Below are positions 10,571 through 21,429 of a stretch of DNA of 64,000 bases, in pieces. Origin of the DNA: Phlebopus portentosus (Eukaryota; Basidiomycota; Agaricomycetes; Boletales; Boletinellaceae); the NCBI GenBank assembly GCA_037892935.1, contig JAYXKI010000001.1, positions 3,968,001 to 4,032,000 on the forward strand. The letters run 5' to 3'. A program made the translations under genes and the position numbers. Position 1 is the first letter of the stretch. Each line of letters opens with the position of its first letter. The notes under the pieces were generated by a model. It saw only the letters and a list, made by a program, of their open reading frames with translations, had not been told where the DNA came from and searched no databases.

Positions 10571-11968
10571 TTGTAGATGATATGCTGTACTAGTTTTCCA
10601 ATCGATATCGATGAGTCTGCAGAACTCCTTGAGGAATTGCACAGTGAAGTTGCTATCTCAGTTGGAGATTACTTGTTTAGGAGCCCTGTAGTATTTGAAG
10701 ATGTGTTGGCAAAACAAGCATGCCAACTGCTTAGCATTGGGTATCCCCTGGCAAGGAATGAACTTCCTTATTTTAGTGAGTTTATCCACTATAACAAGTA
10801 TCGAACTGTAGCCTTCATTGCTGACTGGTAAATCAGTAATCAGGTCACAAGTTATAGTTTCCCATGGTTGATGCAATGCCGTCAATGGTTGGAGCAGCAG
10901 ATTTCAAAACTGTTGAATTGGTTTTGCATGTTGACATATATCACAGGATGAGATATATTCTTGGATTATCTCTTTCATCTTTGGCTAATAGCATGATCGC
11001 TTTACAAGCTCTATGGTCTTTTCTGCTCCTGGGTGGCCTGCAAGCTTGTGATCATGGTGCCTTCGGATTAGTAATGCTTTTAGATTAGTGGATAGCGGGA
11101 CATATAATGCATTGGTTATATAGTGCAAGCCATTCCTGTAACTGTAGCTATTGCTCTTCTTGATCACCAATATTTCCTTCTTAGCCTCCTCAGTATTGTA
11201 ATGTCTCTTGATTGTTCAAATGATCAGATCAGAGATAGTGACCATTTCTGTTTCTAGCCTGTATAGACTATTGATCTCAGTTTGTTACAATGTCTGCTGC
11301 TTGATCATATCAGGTGGTAACAAGGTAACTCCTAAGTTATCCTTGTCCTCTGGCATATAATCGGCTCATCGTGATAGTGCATCTGCCTAATTCTTCTTGC
11401 CTGGCCAATAAAGAATCTTGAAGTTATATTGTGATAACTCTAGTGCCCATCTCACTTGACATCTTGCTAAATTCTGAGCTGTTATGAAGTATTGGAGGTT
11501 TGCATAATTGCTTTAGATAGTTATTAGTTCCTTTGTTCCTTCCAATAAGTGTCTCCAATGTCCGAGTGCTTCCATAATTGCTAGCATCTCTTTGTCATAC
11601 GTTGGATAATTTTGTTGAGCACTTGATAGTGTCTTCGACATGAAACCTAAAGGTCTCAGTTCTCCTTGGTCATCTTCTTCTTGTAAGACTGTACTAATCG
11701 CTACATCAGATGCATCAGTTTCCAATGTATATAGTTTGTCTGGCTTTGGCATTGCTAATGCCACTTCGGTTTCGAATGCCTTCTTGATACTTTTGAAAGC
11801 TTTGTCCTGTGCTTCTGTCCAAATGAACTTGTGATCCTTCTTGATAAGTTCGCCAATAGGTGTATATAAATCAGCATAGTTCCTGATGAATCTTCGATAG
11901 AAGTTGCAAAAGCCTTGGAACTTTCAGATCTGTCATTTTGTCTTTAGTGTTGGCCATTCTCGTATCGC
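10571..11968 (-). pseudogene. Chromovirus copy M: integrase and RNase H remnants
   Basis: Read right to left on the minus strand: RNase H (LETDASDVAISTVLQEEDD, KEMLAIMEAL; about 11513-11764), the integrase zinc-binding HKLAGHPGAEKTIELV (about 11000-11040), and the integrase core beginning WETITCDLITDLPVSNEGY (about 10830-10870). The fragment ends at the conserved AYHPQTNG motif, where the R LTR sits. Several nonsense codons interrupt it. The plus-strand relative is at about 46900-48150. The upstream RT part is displaced to 26271-26588 by the 14.3-kb element. Confidence 0.87.
11965..11968. repeat. Target-site duplication TCGC, left copy (right copy 26271-26274)
   Basis: The host sequence in the G1 relative (reverse of about 46745-46755) lacks the duplication, which confirms a 4-bp target duplication with TG...CA element ends. 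Confidence 0.85.
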
Positions 11969-13816
11969 TGTAGTGCGCTGCACTAACCTGTACCGGTCCA
12001 GCAGCACAGGCCTGTAAGGGCTGTACTCCCCTATGCCATACCCAGGACACCCCGCGTACTATTGTCAGCAAACCAGCCTTCGTCGCCGTTACCCATAATA
12101 CAGCCTGCTCAGTGGCCGCCGGACCTTCGGCGGCCTGGGAACAGCACCCACGCCGCCGCCGCCGCCGCCGACCATACGAACCGGCGGCGACGCCTCCACT
12201 CCTATCCTATGATCACCTTGTCCCCCCTTCGACCAGACCCTAGTTCCCCTTCTCCAGCCTCTCTCAAGAACGGTTCCGCCGAATCCGGTGACTCCGGGCT
12301 TCGAAAATGCTCGCACGGCGGCTGGACACGCTGCGGCGGATGTATATCGCGCCATCGCGGAGGTGTATGCCCGCCGCCGCGCCGGCTGGGTGAACGATAA
12401 CCAATCTCAGGTCCATTTCGTTGATTGTTTCATATTCTTATCATCCCACATTGTACGCCGAGCGTGGTAGCGCGCCCGGCGGCCGTCCGTATATTCCCCC
12501 TTTTAGTTTTAGTCGACCCCTTGGCGTTTCAGATCCATATAGAGCGCGCCCTGACCGATCCGAACGGCCCCGACGTTCGACACGACGTACCAGCACTCCG
12601 CCGTTCCGATTGGGGCGCCCCTAGGTCTTGGTGGCTTGGCGGCGCATCTCGGGGGCAGCCCCCGCCGTCGCGGCGCGCCTGTCACGCCTCGCCGCCCGCC
12701 GCCTTAAGTGATATTTCTTATCAAGGACTCATAGTATATATAGAGAGCATGTATCTATCCTAAAAAGCAGCAGATATACACTCTAGAACGCAGTTACCAG
12801 AGACCAACCACAAGTAAAGAAGCCTCCTTCAAGAAACCAGTATATACAAAGAACCAGACAGCCGGATCGGGCGAACTCCCGGTCACGTGCCCTCGCCGAT
12901 CCCGTCCTGACGGCGTCGGCCCCAATCTCACAGGATAGAAGCCGCTGGGCTCATTCGCCGCCCTGGTCATCTCCCTTCTGCGCAGCTGTCACTCGTCTAG
13001 TAATCGCTCCGAGGACTTCCCACTTATATCTGCATCGCCGTCCCTCTCTCTCTAGCCTCCGCCGCCGCTCGGTCCTGAGCATTTGGGATTCCTCCTCCAC
13101 GTCCCGACGCAGCCGTCACTCCTCTAGTAATCAATCCCGCGGTCTTCGATTTCTCCCTGCGCCTGAGGCCCCTTTTTGTCTTTCGCCGCCGCCGCTCGGT
13201 TCAGATCGTTTGTGATTCTTCCTCAACGCCTCGACGCAGCCGTCACTCTTCTAGGCATCTGTCATACTTCCTCGACGTCTCGACGCAGCTGTCACTCTTC
13301 TTGTGTTCGCCGCTACCGTCGGCGCCGGCACCCCTTTTCGACTGAATCCGGTCTCCCACTTATCGCCGCCTCCGCGTCGTTCCACCGCCGACACTACTCC
13401 CCTTTCAAGTGGTGTCGACGCTCCCTCTCCCGCATCTTCTCTGGGTCGTTCCGACGTCATCTCCCCGACTACCAGGGGGAATTGCGCTGGTGCGAACCTC
13501 CGCCGGCGCCGCACCCAGTCCGCCGCACGCAGTCTGCCGCTGCGACCCCTTCGCCGGTTCAGTCGGACTCGACGATCCCTATACAGCCGTCGGGGCCCGG
13601 ATCGCCACGGCGAGTTATTCGAAGGCGCGGCGGATCTGCCTAACGGCCAGATCCTTGTGCATCTGAGCTGAGTGTCGCTTCTGAAAGCCTGTAGGTAGTC
13701 TGTAGGTCTGGTAGGACCTCCCCTTTTTCCTCTCGACACCTTTGACATCGCCTCCCTGTGGTCGAACGCCGCCGCCGCCGCCTTTGTCCCTATCTAGGAG
13801 AGTCTGATAGTCTACA
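11969..13816 (+). repeat. 5' LTR of the 14.3-kb Gypsy element
   Basis: 1,848 bp, TGTAGTG...GTCTACA. Without the solo LTR and its extra 4-bp repeat, the 3' LTR is 1,854 bp. The 6-bp difference comes from two GCC-type microsatellite changes (-3 near 12160, +9 near 13365). Point differences are about thirty, almost all CpG transitions. Open frames in both directions are by-products of the high GC content. Confidence 0.93.
12735..12743 (+). promoter_or_regulatory. LTR TATA box
   Basis: TATATATAG lies mid-LTR and is repeated in the 3' LTR near 25180. It is an AT island in GC-rich sequence and the likely start signal for element RNA about 30 bases downstream. Confidence 0.55.
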
Positions 13817-13819
13817 TTT

Positions 13820-13837
13820 TGGAGCCCACCTCGAGGG
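13820..13837 (+). promoter_or_regulatory. Candidate primer-binding site
   Basis: TGGAGCCCACCTCGAGGG begins three bases after the LTR end. TGG is what a tRNA 3' CCA end would pair with, the standard arrangement for Ty3/Gypsy. I could not name the tRNA. Confidence 0.5.
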
Positions 13838-15545
13838 AGGTAAAAAGGTGTCGTTCCAACCGATCTCAGGCCCTTCCAAGGGCACGCGATACTCACTAAG
13901 GCTGCAAAGAAGGGCGGAAAACAGTCAAACAGCCTCAGCCACAACCGCCGGCCAACCATACCATTATTCCACACTCTTTACAAGAGGCCGAACAGAAGAA
14001 CCCCGTCCCACCGCACCCAGATCTCCGTCTGCGCCGAACCGTCGACGCGCGTCCATCGCCGCAGACGACCCACCCACCCAGCGTCCCAGAAGAGCATCTA
14101 TCACTCCTTTTACACGCAACCCACCGCCTGGCGAAAGCGCAAGCACCGCCGCCGCACACCCTATATCGCCTATAATTCCCCCTCGTTTCATCCACGTTCC
14201 TAAAGACCTCCGCGAATCTGAAATTCGCCCCAGTACTCACGTTCGTGTCCCCGGCGGCATCGAGGACCTGTCAATATCCCTCCAGGAACCTCCAGCCACC
14301 GGCCCCATCGAAACCGACCTCTTCTCCGACATAGACAACCCCCCAGATCTCTACCGCCGCACCGGCCTACAGTTATACTCCGCCGCAGAAGAACAGGAGG
14401 ACGACGACCTTTACGTCCCCGACTCCCTCGTACACGGCCACGCAATCACCCCCGACTCTCCACTATCCCCCGTCGAAGAAGAGCGATCGGCAAGGCTCTC
14501 CCCACTCCCCCCTCTTACGCCGCCGACCCCAGCTCAGAGGCCGCGGCTCTCCCCAATTGACAACGCCCAACCTCCCACCCCCAGTACACCTCCTAAGACG
14601 GCCTCTATACCAACAATGACCAGCACCCATACCGGCATTCCCGCCGCGCCCCCCGCAGCCTCAGGACCGACCCCGCCGCCCCCCCAACAGCCGTCCCCCG
14701 CCGCACCAGCCTATGCCGCACTAGCACCACCCCCCGCGGGCGCCTTTCCCCCTCTTCCAGACCTCAGTGACCCAGATACCCATCCATTAAGTGGTCCCAA
14801 CCCACCAGTCCCAGGAGCTACAATGCCCTACCCGGGAAACCGCCGCGCGCCGAAGTTCAATGCCTCCGGCGACCCCGCGGAAATCCCCATCTTCTTTAAC
14901 AGAGTTCGGCTATTTGGACGAAGCGCCGGCCTAACAGATGCACAAATGATCGCATGGGCAAGATGCTACGCCGACGCTAAAGACGATCAGCTATGGTGCA
15001 AAAGGCCCGAAACGAGAGGAAACGACTTTATGGCATTCAAAGACGCTATCCTAAAGTACTACCCAAACGCTACGACCCAGTACACACTCGGCGACCTCCA
15101 CAACCTTATTAACATAAGCCGCAACCAAATTATGCTGAACACCGCCGCCCTCGGCGAATACCATAGGAACTTTATCACCGTCTCCTCGTATCTTATCGAC
15201 GCCGGCATGCTATCAGAGTTCGAACAGAAGCGTATGTTCAGAGAAGGCCTCCACCCGACGCTAAACAGAGAGCTGGATCTTAATTTGCGGTTTGTCAAGC
15301 ACGACCACCCTACCGGCGTGCCCTGGGACATCGACACAGTTGTAAGAGAACTAGAACGCATCCTAACCGGCGGCCGCCTCACAACCGCCGACCAACCCCT
15401 AATGTATGCGGCGACAGCAGCTACGCCCACCTATACACAAGTTACGATGTACACGCCGCCGCCGCAACCCGGTGCTCCGGCCTACGGAGTCATCAACCAA
15501 CCCCAGGTCAAGCAAGAAGAACCGTGGGTGTCCCTCCTAATCTAG
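13820..15545 (+). pseudogene. Gypsy Gag, N-terminal and capsid part, ending at an in-frame TAG
   Basis: The frame is open from inside the LTR, but its first ATG is near 14617 and the next (MPYPGNRRAPKFNASG) at 14823. A Pro/Ser/Arg-rich N-terminal part (about 13850-14800) precedes a capsid-like domain (about 14823-15400) with IPIFFNRVRLFGR, FMAFKDAILKYYPN and FEQKRMFREGLHPTLN, typical of fungal Ty3 Gag. The frame stops at TAG 15543-15545 and continues in the same frame with the zinc knuckle. A substituted codon is likelier than read-through, because three more stops lie in pol. The true start is unclear: upstream splicing or a non-ATG start would be needed to use the long N-terminus. Confidence 0.8.
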
Positions 15546-17075
15546 GAAATGCGCGCCCTCCGTGAAGCCACCGAGAAGTCAAACCGCCGCGCTCCGCCGC
15601 CAACCGCAGGAGCCCCGCCGCAGCCCCGACAAGCCAGATTTAACGGAAAATGTGCCGTATGCGCCAGTGTAACGCACTCTACCCGCGACTGTCCCACCAA
15701 GATCTCCCTGATCCAGAGGGGAATCATGCTCGCCGACGCCAAAGGGTACTTGTACCCCTCCAATGGCCGACTTCCTCAGGGAGAACCGGGGATGTCAGTA
15801 CTGGACAGGATTAATAAGCTCTTCATAGAGAATCCAAACTACGCACCAGTTGGCGTCCAGCTCCCCATTCAGCCCGTATCCGACACGCCACCAAGGATCG
15901 CTCTGCCGAGACAGGATCTTACATATCAGGGACAACCACCGACTCAACAATCCATGTATCAGTCACACCCTCCATCACAGGAATCTAAGTACCAGGGCCT
16001 CAACCGGGCACCGCCTCCCTTAGCCTACAATACAAATCCGCCGAACGGCCTGCCGCCGCGAATCCAGGAATCAAACTACTTCGAGGCTATCACTCCAGAA
16101 GAACCCCCAGACGACGATGCCTGCGACGGAGTCGCGCTCCTTTTTGAACAAGAAGAATCCACCGAACAACCGCAGAATGCCTTCGCCGCTGCCGGAAGAC
16201 GGCCAGGCCCCAGAGAAGTTTTCGACGAAATCGAAATCCCCACCAGAAAGCCGCCTCAAGACCCCAACCCGAAATGGGGAGATAACAGCAAGAAAGGGAG
16301 ACCACCCGGACAACGCCCGGCCCCGCCGCCGATGCCCTCGGCGCCGCACAGGGACGACGCGGCGGATCCGAAGCCACAATACCGAACCACCGTACCAGCA
16401 TACGATGACGCCGCGGTATCAAACGTTTTCGACAAGATTTTGGACTCGGAAGTCACCCTGCCGATCCGAAGCCTGCTCGCCGCCTCTCCCGAAATCAGAA
16501 AGAAGTGTAAAGAATTTGTCACGGGGTGCCGAGAACTAATTAGGGAAAATCCTGATCACGAGATGGCAATGTACGCCTCAATCCCGAGGCCCACCTCGCC
16601 GGTTAACTTCGGCGACGAAGATCCATCCGTCGCCCCGCCGAACATTCCCCTCCGCGAAATCGAGGTCTGGCTCGATGATAAATTCGAGGTAAAGGCTTTG
16701 CTCGACTCGGGGTCGACATTTATCGCCGTGCCAAAAGAAGTATGGAAGGACCTCGGCTCCCCGACGATAATGAGCCAAGCAATCACAGTAGAAACCGCCG
16801 ACAGACAAACCTCACGCTCGGCGGGACTCATCCCTCGCGTCAGACTCACCATAGGCGCCTTCTCTATTGTTGTCCAAGTCCAGGTCATCGAAAAGGCCCC
16901 CTTTCAGTTACTATTAGGCCGGCCATTTTTCGTACACACTAGGGCGCAAGTCATAGACGAGGCCGACGGCGAACAGACGCTATACCTTACTCATCCCGAT
17001 ACGAACGAAACCATGTCGATCCCGACGATTCAGCGCGGCGCCGGGACAGAAAAACAGCGCCCCCCTAGACAATGA
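15546..17075 (+). CDS. Gypsy Gag zinc knuckle, Pro-rich linker and aspartic protease
   Basis: This continues the Gag frame after TAG 15543. CCHC knuckle CAVCASVTHSTRDC (about 15655-15695) is followed by a long Pro/Gln-rich linker and a retropepsin-like domain from about 16640. The protease has LLDSGSTFIAVP (active-site D-S-G), a hydrophobic middle and the flap-distal LLGRPFF (about 16910-16930). It would bind element RNA and cleave the polyprotein. The frame is open for 508 codons from about 15549. The last codon overlaps the next frame in ATGA, which places pol in the -1 frame. Confidence 0.85.
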   Translation, partial: EMRALREATEKSNRRAPPPTAGAPPQPRQARFNGKCAVCASVTHSTRDCPTKISLIQRGIMLADAKGYLYPSNGRLPQGEPGMSVLDRINKLFIENPNYAPVGVQLPIQPVSDTPPRIALPRQDLTYQGQPPTQQSMYQSHPPSQESKYQGLNRAPPPLAYNTNPPNGLPPRIQESNYFEAITPEEPPDDDACDGVALLFEQEESTEQPQNAFAAAGRRPGPREVFDEIEIPTRKPPQDPNPKWGDNSKKGRPPGQRPAPPPMPSAPHRDDAADPKPQYRTTVPAYDDAAVSNVFDKILDSEVTLPIRSLLAASPEIRKKCKEFVTGCRELIRENPDHEMAMYASIPRPTSPVNFGDEDPSVAPPNIPLREIEVWLDDKFEVKALLDSGSTFIAVPKEVWKDLGSPTIMSQAITVETADRQTSRSAGLIPRVRLTIGAFSIVVQVQVIEKAPFQLLLGRPFFVHTRAQVIDEADGEQTLYLTHPDTNETMSIPTIQRGAGTEKQRPPRQ

Positions 17076-20000
17076 CGTCCCAGCGGCGTCCGCCGGAACA
17101 TATGCGGCGTATACCCCCAACCATACCCGACGCATATGTGCTCCATCACGGCCCGGCGACTGTAAATATCGCCTTCAATCCCCGCACCATAGATATCTCC
17201 ACCTCATTTTCTGATCGATCCGCCGAAAAGGGTTTCACAGCCCAGAACAAAGCCCAAAAACATCCAGCCTTCTTCATTAACTCTATTTTCGACGATGAAT
17301 CACTCCCCGTACGCAACCGAATACCCCGCTCCAACAGCACTCTTAATACCACGGCCGCTCAACCGGCCGGGCACGCCTACAAGTACAAAAAGGTCGCCCA
17401 ACGAACCAAACCTATATTGGCGACCCTTCCAGAGGACTACCGCATCATATGCAAATCACACCCGCAGCCGCTCACAGATCTACCGAAGCTCCCTATCGAT
17501 CCGCCGGAGTTCATTCCAGGACGCCGCTTTACACAAGAGCGCTTCGACGCCCTAGACATCGACCCAACAGGCTTCCTCAGTGAGGAAGAAAAGAACCTCG
17601 CCTACTGGACCCTTCTACAACATGAAGACGGCCTAGCTTGGGACGAGACAGAAAAGGGCTCCCTCGACTATCAATACTTCGCGCCGGTTCTAATTCCTAC
17701 TGTCGACTATACGCCGTGGGTAATGAAAAACATCCCTATTCCGCCGGGGATCTTCAATGAAGTGGTTTGTATAATCAAAGACAAAATTAACTCCGGCATC
17801 TACGAGCTGTCCAATTCCTCTTACCGCTCCCGATGATTCTGCATCGTTAAAAAGGATGGAAAATCCCTTCGGCTTGTACACGACCTCCAGCCACTCAACA
17901 AAGTCTCCATACGCGACCCCTCCGTCCCTTACCCCACAGAACACATCGCCGAGACCTTCGGCGGCCATGCCTGCTACACCACACTCGATCTATTCATCGC
18001 CTTCGACCAGAGAAAGCTCGACGTACGATCCCGCGACCTCACAACATTCCAAACACCTCTCGGCGTGTTTCGCCTCACGTCGATTCCTATGGGATACACC
18101 AACTCGCAACAAATTATGCACGCCGACGTCACCTTCGTACTCAAAGATGAGAGACCCCACGTCTGTATCCCATACATCGACGATATTCCTGTAAAAGGGC
18201 CTAAATCCCGATACGAGCTCGCCGCCGGAAACTACGAAACCATTCCGGGGAACCCGAACATCCGCCGCTTCATCTGGGAACATCTTAACGACGTCAACCG
18301 CGTCCTCCAATGCCTCAAAGTAGTCGGCGCCACTGTCTCGGGTAAGAAACTCATCATCGCCACACCAGAAGCAGTCATTGTAGGACACACCTGTAATTAC
18401 GCCGGCCGAGTCCCAGACGCATCCAGGGTCAAGGCAATAATGGATTGGCCGCCGCCGCGGGATGTCCACGATGTTCGGGCATTCTTAGGTACGGCCGGCG
18501 TCCTTAGACACTTCGTTAAGAACTACGCCAGACTATCCGCCGGTCTCAACAAACTACTCTGCAAAGACCAGCCCTTCCTATTCGACGAAGACGCCCGCCG
18601 ATCTATGGATCTACTAAAACATGCCGTAGCATCCTCCGGCGCCATTTGTTCTATTGACTACGAGTCAGGACAACCTGTTCATTTCTGTGTAGACTCCTCC
18701 GTTCATGGCTACGGCGCCATCTTGTTACAGCTCGGCGAAAACGGCGAAAGGGTCCCATCCCGTTTCATGTCCGGAACCTGGAACAACAGAGAACGAAACT
18801 ACTCCCAGGCGAAGCTAGAACTCTTCGGCCTCTTCAGAGCTCTATATGAGGCGCGCATATATCTCGTCGGCATCAATCACTTTTTCGTCGAAGTCGACGC
18901 CAGCTATATTAAAGGCATGATTAACAACCCAGACCTCCAACCCAACGCCACTATCAATAGATGGATCGCCGGCATCTTACTTTTCAATTTCACGATCATT
19001 CATACGCCGGCGCCCAAACACCTCGGCCCAGACGGCCTATCACGCCGCGGCGCCGCACAAACCGATCTGCCGCGAGACGAAGGCTTCGAAGAATGGATCG
19101 ACCATCAATACTCCTTCCTAAACCAAGACCTTTCCGACATGGCCTATACCCCAAACAGCGATCCCGTACAACTCCCCGATCACAAAGCCTCCCAAAAAGG
19201 ATTCAAAGACCTCGAGTGTATCAAGAAATTTCTCGCTGCCCCATCCCGCCCCGCCGATCTTTCAGACGCCCAATTCAAACAGTTCGTACGCCGAGCCACT
19301 CGTTTCTTCCTACAGCACGGCGAACTCTACAGAAAGAACGACAAAGGTCACGCCGCACTCGTTATTCCGCCGGAACGCCGAATTTCCATTATCAGAACTG
19401 CCCATGACGAACTCGGCCACAAAGGCTTCTTCTCTGTCAGAACAACGATTCAAGACCGATTCTGGTGGCCAGGAATGCATCAGGACATCAAATGGTATAT
19501 CAGAACCTGCCACCGATGCCAAACGAGGCAGTTTACGAAAATATATACCACGCCGCAAAGCCCGACGCCCGCGCCGCTATTCTCCAGGGTGCATATAGAC
19601 GTGATGTTAATGCCGCCCTCCGGCGGATTCAAGTATATCGTTCAGGCCTGAGACTCGCTCACCGGATACCCCGAATTCCGAATGCTGCACAAAGATAACG
19701 CCGCCTCGATAGCACGCTTCGTTTTTGAAGATATCTTGTCAAGATGGGGACGAGTCGAGGAGATCGTAACCGACAACGGCGCCTCATTCTCCAAGGACCT
19801 ACCCCGCCTTCTCGCCAAATACAATGTCCAGCACATTCGAATCTCGCCGTACAACTCAAGAGCCAACGGAATCATTGAGCGGCGACACCGGGACCTTAGA
19901 GAAACCCTAATGAAGCTCGCCGACGCAAGCCCAGACAAGTGGTCCCAGCATATATACCACGCCATTTGGGCTGAACGAATCACGATCTAACGCCGCACAG

Positions 20001-20557
20001 GCTATAGCCCATACTTTATGGCCCACGGCGTCGAACCAGTACTCCCCTTCGACCTCGCCGAACAGACGTACATCTCGCCGGCGGTCACCTCCAAGATGTC
20101 CGACGCACAACTCATCGCAGCGAGAGCAAGGGCACTCCAGAAACGTCCCGAGGACCTCCAACGAGTCAAGGAATCCGTCATCCAGGGGCGTTTCAAATCC
20201 ATACAGGACTTCGAGAAAACCCACGCCGCAACAATTAAAGATTACAATTTCGCCCCCGGCTCACTTGTGCTGGTCCGGAACTCCCAGATCGAAAACGAGC
20301 TGAACAGGAAGACAAAGCCAAAGTACCTAGGGCCCATGATTGTCGTGCGGCGAACCAAAGGAGGATCCTACGTTCTCGCCGAAGCAAACGGCGCCATTTC
20401 AGCACTTCGTTACGCAGCATTCAGAGTTATCCCCTACCACGCACGCACTCGAATCATCGACTCAGTCGAAGACCTCACTCAGAAATCCACGCCGGAACTC
20501 GACAACCTAGCACAAGAGACCGCGGCGGATGACCTAGACGCCGAATCCAACTTATGA
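17072..20557 (+). pseudogene. Gypsy pol: reverse transcriptase, RNase H, integrase; three in-frame stops
   Basis: One frame of 1,162 codons starts at ATG 17072, overlapping the protease stop. RT: VKKDGKSLRLVHDLQPLN, TLDLFIAFDQR (first catalytic Asp) and YIDD (18173-18184). RNase H: FCVDSSVHGYGA, AKLELFG and VDASYIKG (about 18680-18920). Integrase: H-H-C-C zinc site (HDELGHKG to CHRCQTRQ, about 19400-19530), then HIDVMLM, VTDNGASF and NGIIERRHRD as D-D-E, and a C-terminal LGPMIVVRRTKGGSYVLAE module. I see no chromodomain. Stops: TGA 17834-17836 at an RT tryptophan, TGA 19649-19651 (CGA type) and TAA 19988-19990. Otherwise the frame is fully kept. Confidence 0.92.
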
Positions 20558-20997
20558 AGATCCGCCGAAGCCTCATAATCACCCTCTCCCTTATATACAC
20601 ATTCCCTAAGTCACCTATTCGGACCTGCCGCTATCTTCACTCTCTCCAATCATCACCCAAACGACTGCGGCGAGACGCCGAGTCACCCCCTCCCACATTT
20701 TCACCTTACTCAAGTCATTCTTTCAGCCCTGGCACTATTTTTAGGGCGCCTATCCTCCCTATTTCACTCCAGCCCATCTCAATCTTACATTCCCTGAACT
20801 CACAAAGAACCATCCTCACAAGAAAAACATTCGGCTTGTTATTACAAGCCACTATAGTACACAAGAAAAAGAAAAATACAATATTTTTGTACTTTTATAT
20901 TTTTCCTATTTTTTTTATATTTTTTTTTCGGCCCAAGGGCGCTTCATGGTCGCCGAAGACCGCGAGCCGACGCCGTTTGCGTCGTTTGGCTCGCCGC
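20558..20997. other. Post-pol noncoding stretch with a T-rich tract
   Basis: No conserved coding seen. A strongly T-rich run (about 20880-20930) contrasts with the GC-rich surroundings. On the minus strand it is an A-rich tract directly after the antisense ORF, a possible 3' end signal for that gene. On the plus strand it could end pol RNA. Confidence 0.4.
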
Positions 20998-21429
20998 CTA
21001 TCCACGGCGTTCACCCTGGGCCTTTTCCTCCACCCCCCCACCCGCACTCTCTCCCGCCAACGTCGACTCCATCCCCTCCAGCTGCCGGCGGAGAGCAAGG
21101 ACCTCCTGCTGCGCCAGGAAGGTCACGTCCGACTCCAAGATATCGCACCGATGGTGCGATACCCGGCACGCCTGGCACAGGAGCGCCGGCGGGCGCCTCG
21201 TGCACATCTCCCCACGCCCGATGCACCGCTCGCACCCCGGCGTCCACCTCCATCTGGTCGGAGGGAGCCTCCGACCCCTCCCTGCTGTTGTTGCTGCTGC
21301 TGTCGCTGTCGCTGCCGCTGCTGCTGCTGACGCTGAGAATCGTCGGCGCCATGGTGGAAAGAGAAAAAGAGAAACGGGAAACTCAGACACGAGTCCCCGT
21401 CGTCTATATCCTCGCCGCACCCAATTCAA
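20998..21429 (-). CDS. Antisense ORF with a Zn2Cys6-like cysteine cluster
   Basis: A 143-codon minus-strand frame. Cysteines at residues 66, 69, 76, 85, 88 and 95 (nt 21145-21234) have spacing C-x2-C-x6-C-x8-C-x2-C-x6-C, within the fungal Zn2Cys6 DNA-binding cluster rule. A helix with Leu/Gln/Arg heptad character follows (VTFLAQQEVLALRRQLEGM), like the linker-coiled coil of such factors. The usual basic residues between Cys 2 and 3 are sparse (CERCIGRGEMC). A second frame opens at ATG 21352 with MAPTILSVSSSSGSDSDSS, a more natural N-terminus, so a frameshift in the Ser/CAG repeat may separate start from cluster. A regulatory protein is an inference; unrelated Cys-rich function is possible. 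Confidence 0.5.
   Translation of the reverse strand: MNWVRRGYRRRGLVSEFPVSLFLFPPWRRRFSASAAAAAATATAAATTAGRGRRLPPTRWRWTPGCERCIGRGEMCTRRPPALLCQACRVSHHRCDILESDVTFLAQQEVLALRRQLEGMESTLAGESAGGGVEEKAQGERRG

Noticed and set aside
12062..13671. Several open frames in both directions inside the GC-rich LTR
   Set aside because: They recur in the 3' LTR with differences placed as in noncoding DNA, overlap one another on opposite strands, and show no family motif. High GC content alone opens frames.
15543..15545. Programmed read-through at the in-frame TAG between capsid and zinc knuckle
   Set aside because: Three more in-frame stops lie in the pol frame of the same element, so simple mutation is the plainer explanation. 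Other copies would be needed to decide.
20554..21330. Plus-strand 258-codon frame after pol
   Set aside because: It overlaps the antisense ORF and the T-rich tract, ends in a poly-Cys run from a CTG/TGC repeat, and has no family signature.
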